From: Geoanaerobacter pelophilus
GTDB lineage: Bacteria > Desulfobacterota > Desulfuromonadia > Geobacterales > DSM-12255
NCBI RefSeq assembly: GCF_018476885.1
Contig: NZ_JAHCVJ010000002.1
Location: forward strand, 186,001 to 250,000
Direction: 5' to 3'
Length of the DNA: 64,000 nt
Shown: positions 42,025 through 51,165 of the stretch, one piece after another
Position numbering within the stretch: the first letter of the stretch is position 1
Layout: the number at the start of each line of letters is the position of its first letter
The notes under the pieces: generated by a model
The model's database searches: none
Told to the model about the DNA's origin: nothing
The model's input: the letters and a program-made list of their open reading frames with translations, nothing else
Program-made: the position numbers and the translations under genes

Positions 42025-42041
42025 ACGCTTCCTTTCCTTTG

Positions 42042-42794
42042 TTACCGGAACGTCTTCATCTTGGTCCGTAGCCGCATGATCGCCTGGCTGTGCAGCTGGC
42101 AGATGCGCGACTCGGTGAGGCTCAGAACGGCGCCGATCTCTTTGAGATTCAGCTCTTCAAAATAATAAAGGGTAACTACAATCCTTTCTTTCTCAGGCAG
42201 CCCTTCGATTGCCTCGGAAAGACCATCTACCATCTGCCGCGCCATCAACTGGTTCTGCGGACTGACAACTCGTTCGTCCTCAAGCACATCCAGCAGGCCG
42301 AACGGACTCCCCTCTTCATCTTCCCAGGAATCGTCGAGGCTGACCACCGACAGGAAATGGACCTCTTCCAGCAGCTGGAAGTACTCCTGCAGATCCATCT
42401 CCATGGCAGAGGCAACTTCCTCGCTGGTCGGGTTCCGGCCAAGCTTTTGCTCCAGCACGGCAAACTCGCGTTCCAGCCGCTTGAATTTCTCTCGCAGAGA
42501 CCGGGTCAACCAATCCTGGGAACGGAGTTCATCCATGATTGTCCCGCGGATCCGCTGCTCAACAAAGGTCTTGAACTGAACGCCGCGGGTCGGATCAAAC
42601 CGCTCGGCAGCAGTGATGAGCCCGATCACGGCAGCGCTCATCAGGTCTTCACGATCAAGATGATGCGGCAATTGAGCGGCAATCTTGCCGACCAGGAATT
42701 TGACAAGCGGCAGGTGAGCAACGATCAGTTCATCCCTGTTGGGAATGGTTGCCCGTTGCGCCTCCTCTTCGTATGCCTTCAGCAGGCAATTCAT
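42042..42794 (-). CDS. fliA: Flagellar sigma factor FliA (sigma-28)
   Basis: A 250-residue sigma-70-family factor of the FliA type. Region 2 shows LIVAHLPLVKFLVGKIA, HHLDREDLMSAAVIGLITAAERFDPTRGVQFKTF-like sequence and EQRIRGTIMDELRSQDW; region 4 shows LPEKERIVVTLYYFEELNLKEIGAVLSLTESRICQLHSQA-like sequence. It would read the promoter at 29391 and perhaps 4452. It overlaps flhG by 4 bases (ATGA). No recognisable full-length anti-sigma factor FlgM is in the window. Confidence 0.95.
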   Translation of the reverse strand: MNCLLKAYEEEAQRATIPNRDELIVAHLPLVKFLVGKIAAQLPHHLDREDLMSAAVIGLITAAERFDPTRGVQFKTFVEQRIRGTIMDELRSQDWLTRSLREKFKRLEREFAVLEQKLGRNPTSEEVASAMEMDLQEYFQLLEEVHFLSVVSLDDSWEDEEGSPFGLLDVLEDERVVSPQNQLMARQMVDGLSEAIEGLPEKERIVVTLYYFEELNLKEIGAVLSLTESRICQLHSQAIMRLRTKMKTFR

Positions 42795-43735
42795 ACGGTA
42801 TCCATATTGTAAGATTTCTGCGCGAAGTTTCGCCGGAAAAGGAACTGGATGTTCCCTTTCATGCGCGCGGCAGTGACATGTTCACTCATATGCTTGGCCA
42901 GCTTGGAAAAACACCGGGCCGATTTTGACTCCGGGAACAGATCTATGACCGCTTTCTGGCTTCTCACCGAATCGACCAGCTTGTCATCCCACAAGATGCA
43001 ACCGATGTAATCCAGTGAGATGTCAAGGAAACGGCTGGTGACATGGGACAGACGGGAGAACACCAGCAGAGCGTCCCTGGTGTCCCGCACCATGTTGACC
43101 AACACCTTGAATCTTCGTTCGTCGTACCTTGTGGCAAGGAGCTTGATCAGGGCATAGACGTCGGTGATGGAAGTCGGTTCCGGTGAGACCACAACGACTA
43201 TCTCCTGGGCCGCAGTATTGAAGTAAGTCACGTTTTCGGAAATTCCAGCCTCGGTGTCGATGATAACGACATCGAACTCCTCTTCCAGTTCGTCCAGCTC
43301 CTCCAGGATCCGCATCCGCTCGCAGTAGCCGAGGCTGGTGTATTCCTGAACGCCGGAACCGGCAGGAACAAGCTTGATCCCCGCCGGGCCGGTCATGATG
43401 ATCTCCTTGAGCCGCTTCTCGCCGGAAAGGACGTGGTTCAGGGTGAAATGCGGAGAGAGCCCGAGCAGGACATCAATGTTGCCCACACCAAGGTCGGCAT
43501 CAATAATCAGCACCCGTTTGCCCTGTTGGGAAAGCGCTATGGCGAGATTGGCAACTACGTTGCTCTTGCCGACCCCCCCCTTGCCGCTGGTAACTGAGAT
43601 GACCCTGACACCGCGCCCTGCACCATCTACCTTTGCCTGATGCTGTACCCGCTTGGTGTTGTCCATGGACCGCACCAACTGCCTTAATGAATCTGCCTGA
43701 TCTTGATGGCCGCTCATCATGTTCATTTTACGCAT
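42791..43735 (-). CDS. flhG: Flagellar number regulator FlhG (FleN), MinD-like ATPase
   Basis: A 314-residue ParA/MinD-type ATPase that controls flagellar number with FlhF. The deviant Walker A SGKGGVGKSN is at about residues 50-59, LIIDADLGVGNIDVLLG is Walker A', and VVIIDTEAGISEN Walker B. The N-terminal DQADSLRQLV matches the FlhF-activating motif of FlhG. The start may be the ATG at 43735, overlapping flhF by 8 bases, or the ATG at 43726, which has a better-spaced AAGGAGA site. Confidence 0.93.
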   Translation of the reverse strand: MRKMNMMSGHQDQADSLRQLVRSMDNTKRVQHQAKVDGAGRGVRVISVTSGKGGVGKSNVVANLAIALSQQGKRVLIIDADLGVGNIDVLLGLSPHFTLNHVLSGEKRLKEIIMTGPAGIKLVPAGSGVQEYTSLGYCERMRILEELDELEEEFDVVIIDTEAGISENVTYFNTAAQEIVVVVSPEPTSITDVYALIKLLATRYDERRFKVLVNMVRDTRDALLVFSRLSHVTSRFLDISLDYIGCILWDDKLVDSVRSQKAVIDLFPESKSARCFSKLAKHMSEHVTAARMKGNIQFLFRRNFAQKSYNMDTV

Positions 43736-45062
43736 TCTCCTTCATGACGAGATTAGCCAGTTTACGCGGGGTCGCCACCACAATATCCTCAGGCACCATT
43801 TGGCCGTTGGTAAAATAGGAAAGCGGCAGCTTGCACCGATGATGGGTATTCACGATACTCCCAAGATTCTCCGCTTCGTCAAGCTTGGTAAAAAGCAGGC
43901 TTGAAATCGGCAGCACGCTGAAGTTGGTGATAGCGTCGGCCAGTTCCTTGTCTCTGGTTGTTGCTGAAAGACAGAGATGCATTTCAATGTCGAGCCCGGA
44001 ATCCAACAGTGCCTTCAATTCATCCAGGCGACCATGGTCCTTGGGGCTTCTACCTGCAGTGTCGATGATGATCAGATCCTTGTCGGCGTGGGTTTCAGTC
44101 GCCTTTGCCAGATCCTGAGAGGTGACAGCGATCTCCAGCGGCACCCCCATGATCTTGGAATAAGTCTTGAGCTGTTCGAACGCCCCGACCCTGAAATTGT
44201 CGGTGGTGACGAGGGCAACCTTGGCGCCCTTGTGCATGGCATACATTGCTGCAAGCTTGGCTGTGGTAGTGGTCTTGCCCACACCGGTGGGGCCGACCAG
44301 GGCGATGATTCGCGGACCGTTCTTTTTCATCCGAAGCGGACCGGCAGTTTTAATGACGCTGGAGAAGGCATCGATTAGAGAGAGCTTCAACTCTTTCTGA
44401 TCATCGGTAATTTCCGCCATGGGGCGGACATGCTCCAGCAGCGGCCCAACGGCGTCCTTTTCTATACCGGCCTCGCGCAACTCACCAGAAAGCCTGGCAA
44501 GGACCCGCTCGACGCCCTGCAGTTCCGAATCCAGAATCTTCACATCCTCCGGCTCGGCCTTGTGCTGGGGAAATGCCGCGGGCACCACGTCAGGCTTTTC
44601 TTTAACCTTGATGGCATTCAAGAGGTACTGTTTCAGCTCCTCCATATCCTCTTTGGGGATGGTCCTGGCAATGTTGCCGGTGCCGTTGTCTCCACCGGAT
44701 TTCGGCGCGGTCACCTCGGCCTTGAATGGCACCGGCGGCGGATTCTCCCGGGTCGAGAGCTTTTCAACCTTCTCGCGAAGATCGCGGAGTTCCCGCGCCA
44801 AAGGTCCGAGCATCGACTTCTGGAACTCCTCTTTCGTCGTAAGCTCTCGCTCTTCCTTCTCACGCGGGGCAGGGACCGGTTTTGGCGCCGGCCGCGGATC
44901 AATCGCCGCGGTCACCTCAAAAAACGGTTTGGAGAAAATTCCCAGAATCCCTTTTCTCCGTTCCTTGCGCGAAGAGAGGATCATCGCGTCAGAGCCCATC
45001 TCGGCCTTAACCATCCTCAGGGCCTCGGACATGTCTGTAGCCTTGAATGTTTTAACTAGCAT
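43728..45062 (-). CDS. flhF: Flagellar SRP-type GTPase FlhF
   Basis: A 444-residue GTPase that sets the place of the flagellum. A variable N-terminal B domain (MLVKTFKATDMSEALRMVKA, GSDAMILSSRKERR) and a Pro/Lys/Glu-rich linker come first, then the N and G domains: GPTGVGKTTTTAKLAAM (P-loop), VTTDNFRVGAFEQLKTY, LIIIDTAGRSPKD and FTKLDEAENLGS. Overlap with the flhA 3' end suggests coupled translation. Confidence 0.94.
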   Translation of the reverse strand: MLVKTFKATDMSEALRMVKAEMGSDAMILSSRKERRKGILGIFSKPFFEVTAAIDPRPAPKPVPAPREKEERELTTKEEFQKSMLGPLARELRDLREKVEKLSTRENPPPVPFKAEVTAPKSGGDNGTGNIARTIPKEDMEELKQYLLNAIKVKEKPDVVPAAFPQHKAEPEDVKILDSELQGVERVLARLSGELREAGIEKDAVGPLLEHVRPMAEITDDQKELKLSLIDAFSSVIKTAGPLRMKKNGPRIIALVGPTGVGKTTTTAKLAAMYAMHKGAKVALVTTDNFRVGAFEQLKTYSKIMGVPLEIAVTSQDLAKATETHADKDLIIIDTAGRSPKDHGRLDELKALLDSGLDIEMHLCLSATTRDKELADAITNFSVLPISSLLFTKLDEAENLGSIVNTHHRCKLPLSYFTNGQMVPEDIVVATPRKLANLVMKENA

Positions 45063-47139
45063 CGATGCTCACCACTCCAAAAGATTGAATTTTTATGTGG
45101 GGCGGAATTTCGTTATGGGAAAGTACTGCAAGATTTGGAATGAACCGGTCGGTCAGGAACTTCACATGGCGACGGATATTGGGCGAAGCGATCAAAACCG
45201 GCGATGTACCCGACTGCTCGAACTTCTCCAGAAGGTTGCGGATACTGTTGATCACCCTCTGCGCCACTCCTGGCTCTATCGCCAGATAGCTCCCCTGCTC
45301 GGTGACCTGGACCGATTCGGCGATAACCTCTTCAACATCCCGATCCAGGGTCACCAGAAAGAGCACATCGTCTTCGCGCTTGTATTGCTCCACAATGTAG
45401 CGCCCCAGCCCCTGTCGCACAAATTCAGTAAGAATATCCGGGTCCTTGGTCACCGAAGCGTAGTCGGCCAGCGTCTCCAGGATCGTTCTCAGATCCCGTA
45501 CCGAGACATTCTCTTTGAGCAGGTTCTTGATCACCCGCAGCACGGTCCCCAGGTTAAGCAGGTTCGGGACCAGCTCCTCAATAACCTTGGGATAAGTCGC
45601 AGCAAGATTGTCCAGAAGTTGCTGCAGTTCCTGACGCCCAACCAGTTCGCTCGAATGCTTCTTGATGATTTCGCTGATATGGGTGGCAATGATCGTGGTA
45701 TTGTCGACGACCGTGTAACCCTGCTGCTGGGCACGTTCCCGCTCAGCACCCTTGATCCATACCGAAGGCAGGCCAAAGACCGGCTCGGTTGTCCTCAGCC
45801 CCTCAACACCACCGGTGGAACCACCGGTATCCATTGCCAGAAACTGACCAGCAAGCTCGCCACCACCGACCTTGGCACCCCTGATCAGAATGGCGTATTC
45901 GTTCGGCTTTAACTGCAGGTTGTCGTGGATATGAATCGGCGGCACCACAAATCCCATTTTCTGGGCAAACTGTTTGCGGATCGATCGGATTCTTTCGAGC
46001 AGCTCCCCTTCCTGGGCAGCGTCGACGAGAGGGACCAGGCTGTAGCCGACTTCCAGTTCAAGCATGTCGAGCGGCCTGATGGCTCCGCTTTGATCAACAG
46101 CCTCTTCAGGAGCGCGAAGATCTGCGATCTCTGCCTCTTCTATGACTTCAGCAGCATGAGTGCTGCCGAGCTTACCGGCAAGGTAGGCCACGCCCGACAG
46201 CAGGAAAAAGGCAAAATGAGGCAACCCCGGCACCAAAGCCAACCCGAACATGACCCCCGAGGTAATATAAAACGCTTTCGGGTACAGCATCATCTGGCCG
46301 GTCATCTCATGGCCAAAGTTGTTCTCGTCAGCGGAGCGGGTCACAATCATGGCAGCAGCGGTTGAGATTACCAGTGCCGGGATCTGGGCGACCAACCCTT
46401 CGCCGATAGTAAGCAGGGTGTAATTGGAAAGGGCATCGGCAAGCGCCATCCCTTGCTGCCAGACGCCAATGATGAAGCCGCCGATAATATTCACCAGAAT
46501 GATCAGGACCCCGGCGACGGCATCCCCCCTGACGAACTTGCTGGCACCGTCCATCGAACCGTAAAAATCCGCTTCGCGCCCCAGCTTGATGCGACGGGCT
46601 TTAGCTTCCTGCTCATTAATCAGCCCGCTCCCCAGGTCGGCGTCAATGGCCATCTGCTTGCCGGGCATGGCATCGAGGGTAAACCTGGCGGCAACTTCGG
46701 CAACACGTCCGGCACCCTTGGTGATGACGACGAAGTTGATGATGACCAGAATCAGGAAGATAACGGCGCCGACAACATAGTTACCACCGACAACAAACTG
46801 GCCGAACGCCTTGATGACTGCACCTGCCGACTCTGCCCCTTCGCTGCCGTGCAGCAGAATCAAACGGGTGGAGGCAATGTTGAGCGCCAGTCGAAAAAGT
46901 GTCGTGATCAATAGGAGAGAGGGGAAAACTGAAAACTCAAGGGGTTGCTGGATGTACAAAGCAACAAGCAGAATTGCCAGACCGGTTGTGATGTTGGCCG
47001 CGAGAAAAATATCGAGCATGAACGGCGGCAGCGGAATGATCATCAAGGCAAGAACACCGATGACTGCCAACGCCAAATACACATCAGAATTTGATTTTAT
47101 AGCTGCAAGTTGAACAGCGGGAGCAGACGTTTGAGCCAT
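45052..47139 (-). CDS. flhA: Flagellar export gate protein FlhA
   Basis: A 695-residue membrane protein of the type III export gate. About eight transmembrane helices fill the first 310 residues, with GAGRVAEVAARFTLDAMPGK and the FHIPEP signature GLINEQEAKARR. A large cytoplasmic domain follows that docks chaperone-substrate complexes. The ATG at 47139 is used because the longer frame to 47193 would start inside the sigma-54 promoter at 47189-47204. Confidence 0.95.
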   Translation of the reverse strand: MAQTSAPAVQLAAIKSNSDVYLALAVIGVLALMIIPLPPFMLDIFLAANITTGLAILLVALYIQQPLEFSVFPSLLLITTLFRLALNIASTRLILLHGSEGAESAGAVIKAFGQFVVGGNYVVGAVIFLILVIINFVVITKGAGRVAEVAARFTLDAMPGKQMAIDADLGSGLINEQEAKARRIKLGREADFYGSMDGASKFVRGDAVAGVLIILVNIIGGFIIGVWQQGMALADALSNYTLLTIGEGLVAQIPALVISTAAAMIVTRSADENNFGHEMTGQMMLYPKAFYITSGVMFGLALVPGLPHFAFFLLSGVAYLAGKLGSTHAAEVIEEAEIADLRAPEEAVDQSGAIRPLDMLELEVGYSLVPLVDAAQEGELLERIRSIRKQFAQKMGFVVPPIHIHDNLQLKPNEYAILIRGAKVGGGELAGQFLAMDTGGSTGGVEGLRTTEPVFGLPSVWIKGAERERAQQQGYTVVDNTTIIATHISEIIKKHSSELVGRQELQQLLDNLAATYPKVIEELVPNLLNLGTVLRVIKNLLKENVSVRDLRTILETLADYASVTKDPDILTEFVRQGLGRYIVEQYKREDDVLFLVTLDRDVEEVIAESVQVTEQGSYLAIEPGVAQRVINSIRNLLEKFEQSGTSPVLIASPNIRRHVKFLTDRFIPNLAVLSHNEIPPHIKIQSFGVVSIDAS

Positions 47140-47188
47140 TTGTAAAATCCCGATGACACTAAAGTTATACAGATGCAGACACACTAGG

Positions 47189-47204
47189 TGCAACCGGTGT
47201 GCCA
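47189..47204 (-). promoter_or_regulatory. Sigma-54 promoter for flhA
   Basis: The minus strand reads TGGCAC, five bases, TTGCA, a full match to the -24/-12 consensus (TGGCAC-N5-TTGCA). Transcription would start near 47178, leaving a leader of about 40 bases before the flhA ATG. It would drive flhA-flhF-flhG-fliA and perhaps the rod genes. Confidence 0.85.
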
Positions 47205-47477
47205 GTGACTTCCGCCACTAGACATCTGTTCTTTTTAGGCTCTGAGGGCTCTAGGGGTGACGTTCTAGCTAGCGAGGCCAGTTCTTTCGAATGATGGTGC
47301 GGGATGCGTCTGCAGAGTGGCGACGGCATTTTGAATGAAGCGGGGTCAATGTTTTGACTGACAATGAAAACGTAATGCAAAACGTCAATGACTGGCTGTG
47401 GCCCAAGCTAAACAGGTCATTCGCGCGTTGAGACAGGGTGCTAAATACCGGTCTTAGACTTGCGTTGCCAGCGGCAA
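47205..47477 (-). other. Intergenic region between flhB and flhA
   Basis: This forms the rest of a 338-base gap in an otherwise packed cluster. A small hairpin (GTTGCC, GCT, GGCAAC) directly follows the flhB stop but has no T tract. No coding frame is supported. The upstream binding site of an enhancer protein such as FlrC/FleQ type may lie here; none was recognised. Confidence 0.5.
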
Positions 47478-48542
47478 CTATATTTTACCCTTGATACTGT
47501 AGACATAGGCAAGCACTTCAGCAACAGCTGCGTAAAGAGCCTCCGGAATCTCCTCCCCCTCCTTGACCTGGGCATAGAGCTCCCTGGCCAGGAAGCGGTT
47601 CTCCACCAGCATTACCCTGTTTTCCTTAGCAATCTCCTTAATACGTAGCGCCAGATAGTCCATCCCCTTTGCCAAAACCACCGGCGCAGCCATTTCAGTC
47701 TTGTCGTACTTGAGCGCCACGGCATAATGGGTCGGGTTGGTGATGACGACATCCGCCTTGGGAATGGTGGTGCGCAACCTTCTTTTATACATCATCATTC
47801 TTTGCTGGCGGATCTTTGCCTTAACGTGCGGGTCGCCTTCCGTATTTTTGTGCTCGTCGCGCACCTCCTGCTTGGTCATCTTCAGGTTTTCTATGTGTCG
47901 CCACTTTACAAACAGAAGGTCCAGAATCCCCAAGATCAACATCACGCCAGAAATATGGAGCACCAATTTGAACGACAGCCTGCCGATAAACTCCATAATC
48001 CCGGGGATGTCCTTCTCCACAAGGTATGAGAGAGCAGTCACTTCTTCCTTGAGGATCTTGAACCCGACATACCCGGCAATGAATATTTTCACCAGGGATT
48101 TTACCCCTTCAAAGACACCGTCCTTATTAAAGATCTTTGACACCCCCTTCAAGGGGTTCAGCTTATCAAGGTTGAATTCCAGTTTGTCGAGGGTGAACAC
48201 AATCCCGCCCTGACCGAAATTCACCGCAACACCGACCAGTATCATGACGATAAAGAACGGGGCCAGCGAAAGCAGGGCATTCCCCGCCATTTTAACCATG
48301 AGCGCCTGGATGCCGGCATGAGTTATTTGATAAGTGCCCATGCCACCGAAAACATCGGCAGTCAGGCTCTTGAGGGTTCCCAGCATGAGCCCGCTGGTTA
48401 CATACAAGGTAACGATTCCGGCAAGGAGGGTAAGCGAGGAGGAAAGCTCTCGGCTCCGGGGGATATTTCCTTTTTCCCGGGCTTCCGAGAGCCTTTTACT
48501 GGTAGGTTCTTCGGTTTTGGAATGTTTGTCTTGATCCGACAT
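47478..48542 (-). CDS. flhB: Flagellar export switch protein FlhB
   Basis: A 354-residue export-gate protein with four transmembrane segments, then a cytoplasmic domain with the self-cleavage motif NPTH (VVITNPTHYAVALKYD), which switches export from hook to filament proteins. The N-terminus MSDQDKHSKTEEPTSKRLSEAREKG is the family standard. It follows fliR by 9 bases. Confidence 0.95.
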   Translation of the reverse strand: MSDQDKHSKTEEPTSKRLSEAREKGNIPRSRELSSSLTLLAGIVTLYVTSGLMLGTLKSLTADVFGGMGTYQITHAGIQALMVKMAGNALLSLAPFFIVMILVGVAVNFGQGGIVFTLDKLEFNLDKLNPLKGVSKIFNKDGVFEGVKSLVKIFIAGYVGFKILKEEVTALSYLVEKDIPGIMEFIGRLSFKLVLHISGVMLILGILDLLFVKWRHIENLKMTKQEVRDEHKNTEGDPHVKAKIRQQRMMMYKRRLRTTIPKADVVITNPTHYAVALKYDKTEMAAPVVLAKGMDYLALRIKEIAKENRVMLVENRFLARELYAQVKEGEEIPEALYAAVAEVLAYVYSIKGKI

Positions 48543-48551
48543 GACCGCCGC

Positions 48552-49337
48552 CTAGGAGAGAACCTTGAACAGCACCTTTATCTGCCGGGTGAGTTGGCCG
48601 AAGGCCCCTTCCAGGGTATGCATGAAAACCATGAGAGAGGTGCCGAGGATCAGGAACCCGACCCCGATGTTAAGCGGCATGCTGATGATGAATACGTTCA
48701 TTTGCGGAAAGATGCGAGCCATGATCCCCAGCACCACGGTAGCAGCCATCAGTGACACCATGACCGGAGCGGCAAGCTTTATTCCTAGGACAAACATCCC
48801 GGTCACCGTGCCGGTGATAAACTGCAGCAGCGGTCCGCTCATGTGCCAGCCGCCAAGCGGCAGCAACTGGTAACTCTCCACAATCGACCGGATGAAAAAG
48901 TGATGCACACCGAGCGCCATGAACAGCAGCGTGGCAAGGATTGTCTGAAAGACGGCGATGATGGAGAGCTGCCCCCCCATGCTCGGGTCAAAGAGGTTAA
49001 CCATGGCAAAACCAATCTGGATGCCCAGGAGTTGACCGCAAAACTCAACGGCAGCGAAGATCGCCTGGGATAAAAGGCCAAGGGTGATGCCGATCATTGT
49101 TTCGCGGATCACCAGTAATATCAGGGAAACAGAATCAGTGGGCAGTTCCGGGAGGGTCGTCCTGATGACCGGGAACAGGACCATGGTCATGACCAGAGAA
49201 AGGCCGGCCTTGACCCGCATCGGGACGGCCTTGCCGCCAAACATCGGGGTAGCGGCAAAGATCCCGGCAACCCGCCCCATCACCAGGGTGAAAAAAGAGA
49301 ATTCGCCAAGAGATGCGAAGGAAAGCGGCGACAACAC
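48552..49337 (-). CDS. fliR: Flagellar export gate protein FliR
   Basis: A 261-residue hydrophobic export-gate protein. TLVMGRVAGIFAATPMFGGKAVPMRVKAGLS is the family start (seen in part), followed by ESVSLILLVIRE-like helices and VNLFDPSMGGQLSI. Six or so membrane segments are visible. It follows fliQ by 2 bases. Confidence 0.94.
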   Translation of the reverse strand: MLSPLSFASLGEFSFFTLVMGRVAGIFAATPMFGGKAVPMRVKAGLSLVMTMVLFPVIRTTLPELPTDSVSLILLVIRETMIGITLGLLSQAIFAAVEFCGQLLGIQIGFAMVNLFDPSMGGQLSIIAVFQTILATLLFMALGVHHFFIRSIVESYQLLPLGGWHMSGPLLQFITGTVTGMFVLGIKLAAPVMVSLMAATVVLGIMARIFPQMNVFIISMPLNIGVGFLILGTSLMVFMHTLEGAFGQLTRQIKVLFKVLS

Positions 49338-49339
49338 GC

Positions 49340-49609
49340 TTAATGTCTCATGGTAGCGATAAGGGAATAGATCTCTCGGGTAAAATCAGACAGGTAACTC
49401 ATCATCCAGGGAAAAAAGATTATCATGGCAACCATTACCGCAACAATCTTCGGCACAAAGGTCAGGGTTACCTCGTTGATAGAGGTTACTGCCTGAAAAA
49501 TGCTGATCAGCAGGCCGACCACCAGGCTGAAAATCAAGAGCGGCGCCGACAGCAGCAGCGTTGTTTCAAAGGCGCGACGAGCAAGTTGCACTACCAGCTC
49601 CGGGGTCAT
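49340..49609 (-). CDS. fliQ: Flagellar export gate protein FliQ
   Basis: An 89-residue protein with two transmembrane helices: MTPELVVQLARRAFETTLLL and SAPLLIFSLVVGLLISIFQ, then QAVTSINEVTLTFVPKI, the FliQ signature. It forms part of the FliPQR pore. It sits between fliP and fliR as usual. Confidence 0.95.
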   Translation of the reverse strand: MTPELVVQLARRAFETTLLLSAPLLIFSLVVGLLISIFQAVTSINEVTLTFVPKIVAVMVAMIIFFPWMMSYLSDFTREIYSLIATMRH

Positions 49610-49621
49610 GCGTATCTTCTC

Positions 49622-50374
49622 CTATCCAAAGCTCTTCACCAAAGACCCGACGATCAGGCTCCAGCCGTCCACCAGCACAAAGAGCAGAATCTTGAACGGC
49701 AGCGAAATCATGACCGGCGGGAGCATCATCATCCCCATGGACATGAGCACTGATGCAACCACCATGTCTACCACCAGAAACGGGATATAGATCAGGAATC
49801 CTATCTGAAAGGCAGTCCTCAGTTCCGAGATCATAAACGCCGGGATCAGCGTCAGCGTCGGGATATCATCTGCGTTTTTCGGGCGCGGCATCTTAGAAAT
49901 ATTGACAAACAGGGCGATATCATTCTCCCGTGCCTGCGAAAACATGAACTTGCGAACCGGAGCAATCGCCCGTTTCACTGCCTCTTCCTGGCTGATGGTC
50001 TGGGACTTGTACGGTTGCAGGGCATCTCGGTTGATTTGCTGCCAGACCGGCGACATGACAAAAAAGGTAAGAAACAGGGCCAGCCCGATAATGATCTGAT
50101 TCGACGGCGCCTGCTGAGTGCCCAGAGCGTTGCGCAGGAAGGAGAGCACCACGACAATCCGGGTAAATGAGGTTGTCATGATGAGGATCCCCGGCGCAAG
50201 CGAAAGGACTGTCATCAGGAAGAAGATCTGTAGCACTACCGCCACATCGCCGGGCTTGGTGGCCTTGCCGAGGCCGACGCTGACCGATGGGATGGCCAGC
50301 GGTTCCGGCGCACACAAGGCAGAACCGGCAAACCCGAGACAGAGAATGACTATTGCCAGGGTACGCAGCTTCAC
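49622..50374 (-). CDS. fliP: Flagellar export gate protein FliP
   Basis: A 250-residue core export-gate protein with a cleavable N-terminal signal ([21 protein letters not shown]). Motifs include [46 protein letters not shown] and [20 protein letters not shown], the FliP signatures. It overlaps fliO by 4 bases. Confidence 0.95.
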   Translation of the reverse strand: MKLRTLAIVILCLGFAGSALCAPEPLAIPSVSVGLGKATKPGDVAVVLQIFFLMTVLSLAPGILIMTTSFTRIVVVLSFLRNALGTQQAPSNQIIIGLALFLTFFVMSPVWQQINRDALQPYKSQTISQEEAVKRAIAPVRKFMFSQARENDIALFVNISKMPRPKNADDIPTLTLIPAFMISELRTAFQIGFLIYIPFLVVDMVVASVLMSMGMMMLPPVMISLPFKILLFVLVDGWSLIVGSLVKSFG

Positions 50375-50859
50375 TTCGTACTACCGCCGGCTGCCCGCGT
50401 CGGTGTTGCCACGGCAGCTTCTTTTGGCCGCCTCGACATCAGGTCAATGATTTTGTTCTGGAGATTTTCTGGAACTATTTTGCCGAGCATTGGCGAATCG
50501 ATGATTTCGATCTCTTCGAGCATGTCGATCTGTTTGATGAACTGCAAACCCTCTCCTGAACTGGCAAGAAGCAGATATTCGCCACCGACCTCTACCAGCA
50601 GCAGAGATTTTTTAGGTGCCAGAAAACGTGTCTCAATGATCCGAATATATTTTTGGGGATTGCCATTTGCCAGCCCCCCCCTGAGCCAACGGTTGCTTAC
50701 ATAGTAAAAAAGCAGGATCAAGCCGATGACTACCGCAAGGGCTGCGAGAGTCTGCAACATGCTCCAGAGTAGAGACGGCCCCTCCAGCGTTGACTGCCCC
50801 TGGGCCAGTGCCTCTCCTGCGAATGCAGGAAAAATGAGGGCCGAGGGAATTAATCTCAC
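50371..50859 (-). CDS. fliO: Flagellar protein FliO
   Basis: A 162-residue protein with a signal-like N-terminus, one transmembrane helix ([19 protein letters not shown]) and a cytoplasmic FliO domain: [33 protein letters not shown]. It assists assembly of the FliP ring. It overlaps fliN by 4 bases and fliP by 4. Confidence 0.9.
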   Translation of the reverse strand: MRLIPSALIFPAFAGEALAQGQSTLEGPSLLWSMLQTLAALAVVIGLILLFYYVSNRWLRGGLANGNPQKYIRIIETRFLAPKKSLLLVEVGGEYLLLASSGEGLQFIKQIDMLEEIEIIDSPMLGKIVPENLQNKIIDLMSRRPKEAAVATPTRAAGGSTK

Positions 50860-51164
50860 AGCACCTTCTCCACCCTCTCGTTGGGGCTTACGATGTCAAC
50901 AAGCCGGATGCCGAATTTCTCATTTATTACTACTGCTTCACCCCGCGCCACCAGCTTGGAGTTGACAAATACATCCAGCGGCTCCCCGGCCAGCTTGCCC
51001 AGCTCCACCACAGACCCCTGGTTCAACTCAAGCACATCCTTGACCAGCAGCTTAGTTCTCCCCAGTTCAACAGTAAGTTGGAGAGGTATATCCAGGATGA
51101 AATCCAGGCTCTTTTTTTCCTGGGCCGCGCTTTTTACTTCTTCCACATCAACATTATCCGGCAC
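50856..51164 (-). CDS. fliN: Flagellar motor switch protein FliN
   Basis: A 102-residue C-ring protein. The SpoA domain is complete: LDFILDIPLQLTVELGRTKL, VKDVLELNQGSVVELGKLAGEPLD, VNSKLVARGEAVVINEKFGIRL. The N-terminal extension is short. It lies 1 base after fliM. Confidence 0.95.
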   Translation of the reverse strand: MPDNVDVEEVKSAAQEKKSLDFILDIPLQLTVELGRTKLLVKDVLELNQGSVVELGKLAGEPLDVFVNSKLVARGEAVVINEKFGIRLVDIVSPNERVEKVL

Positions 51165-51165
51165 G

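Noticed and set aside
44419-45912. A 497-residue plus-strand open frame across flhF and flhA
   Set aside because: It is antisense to two certain genes, shows no recognisable motif and has a serine-, arginine- and leucine-rich composition typical of a reverse-strand frame.
47193-47380. A 71-residue minus-strand frame upstream of flhA
   Set aside because: It crosses the sigma-54 promoter, has no ribosome binding site and no family motif.
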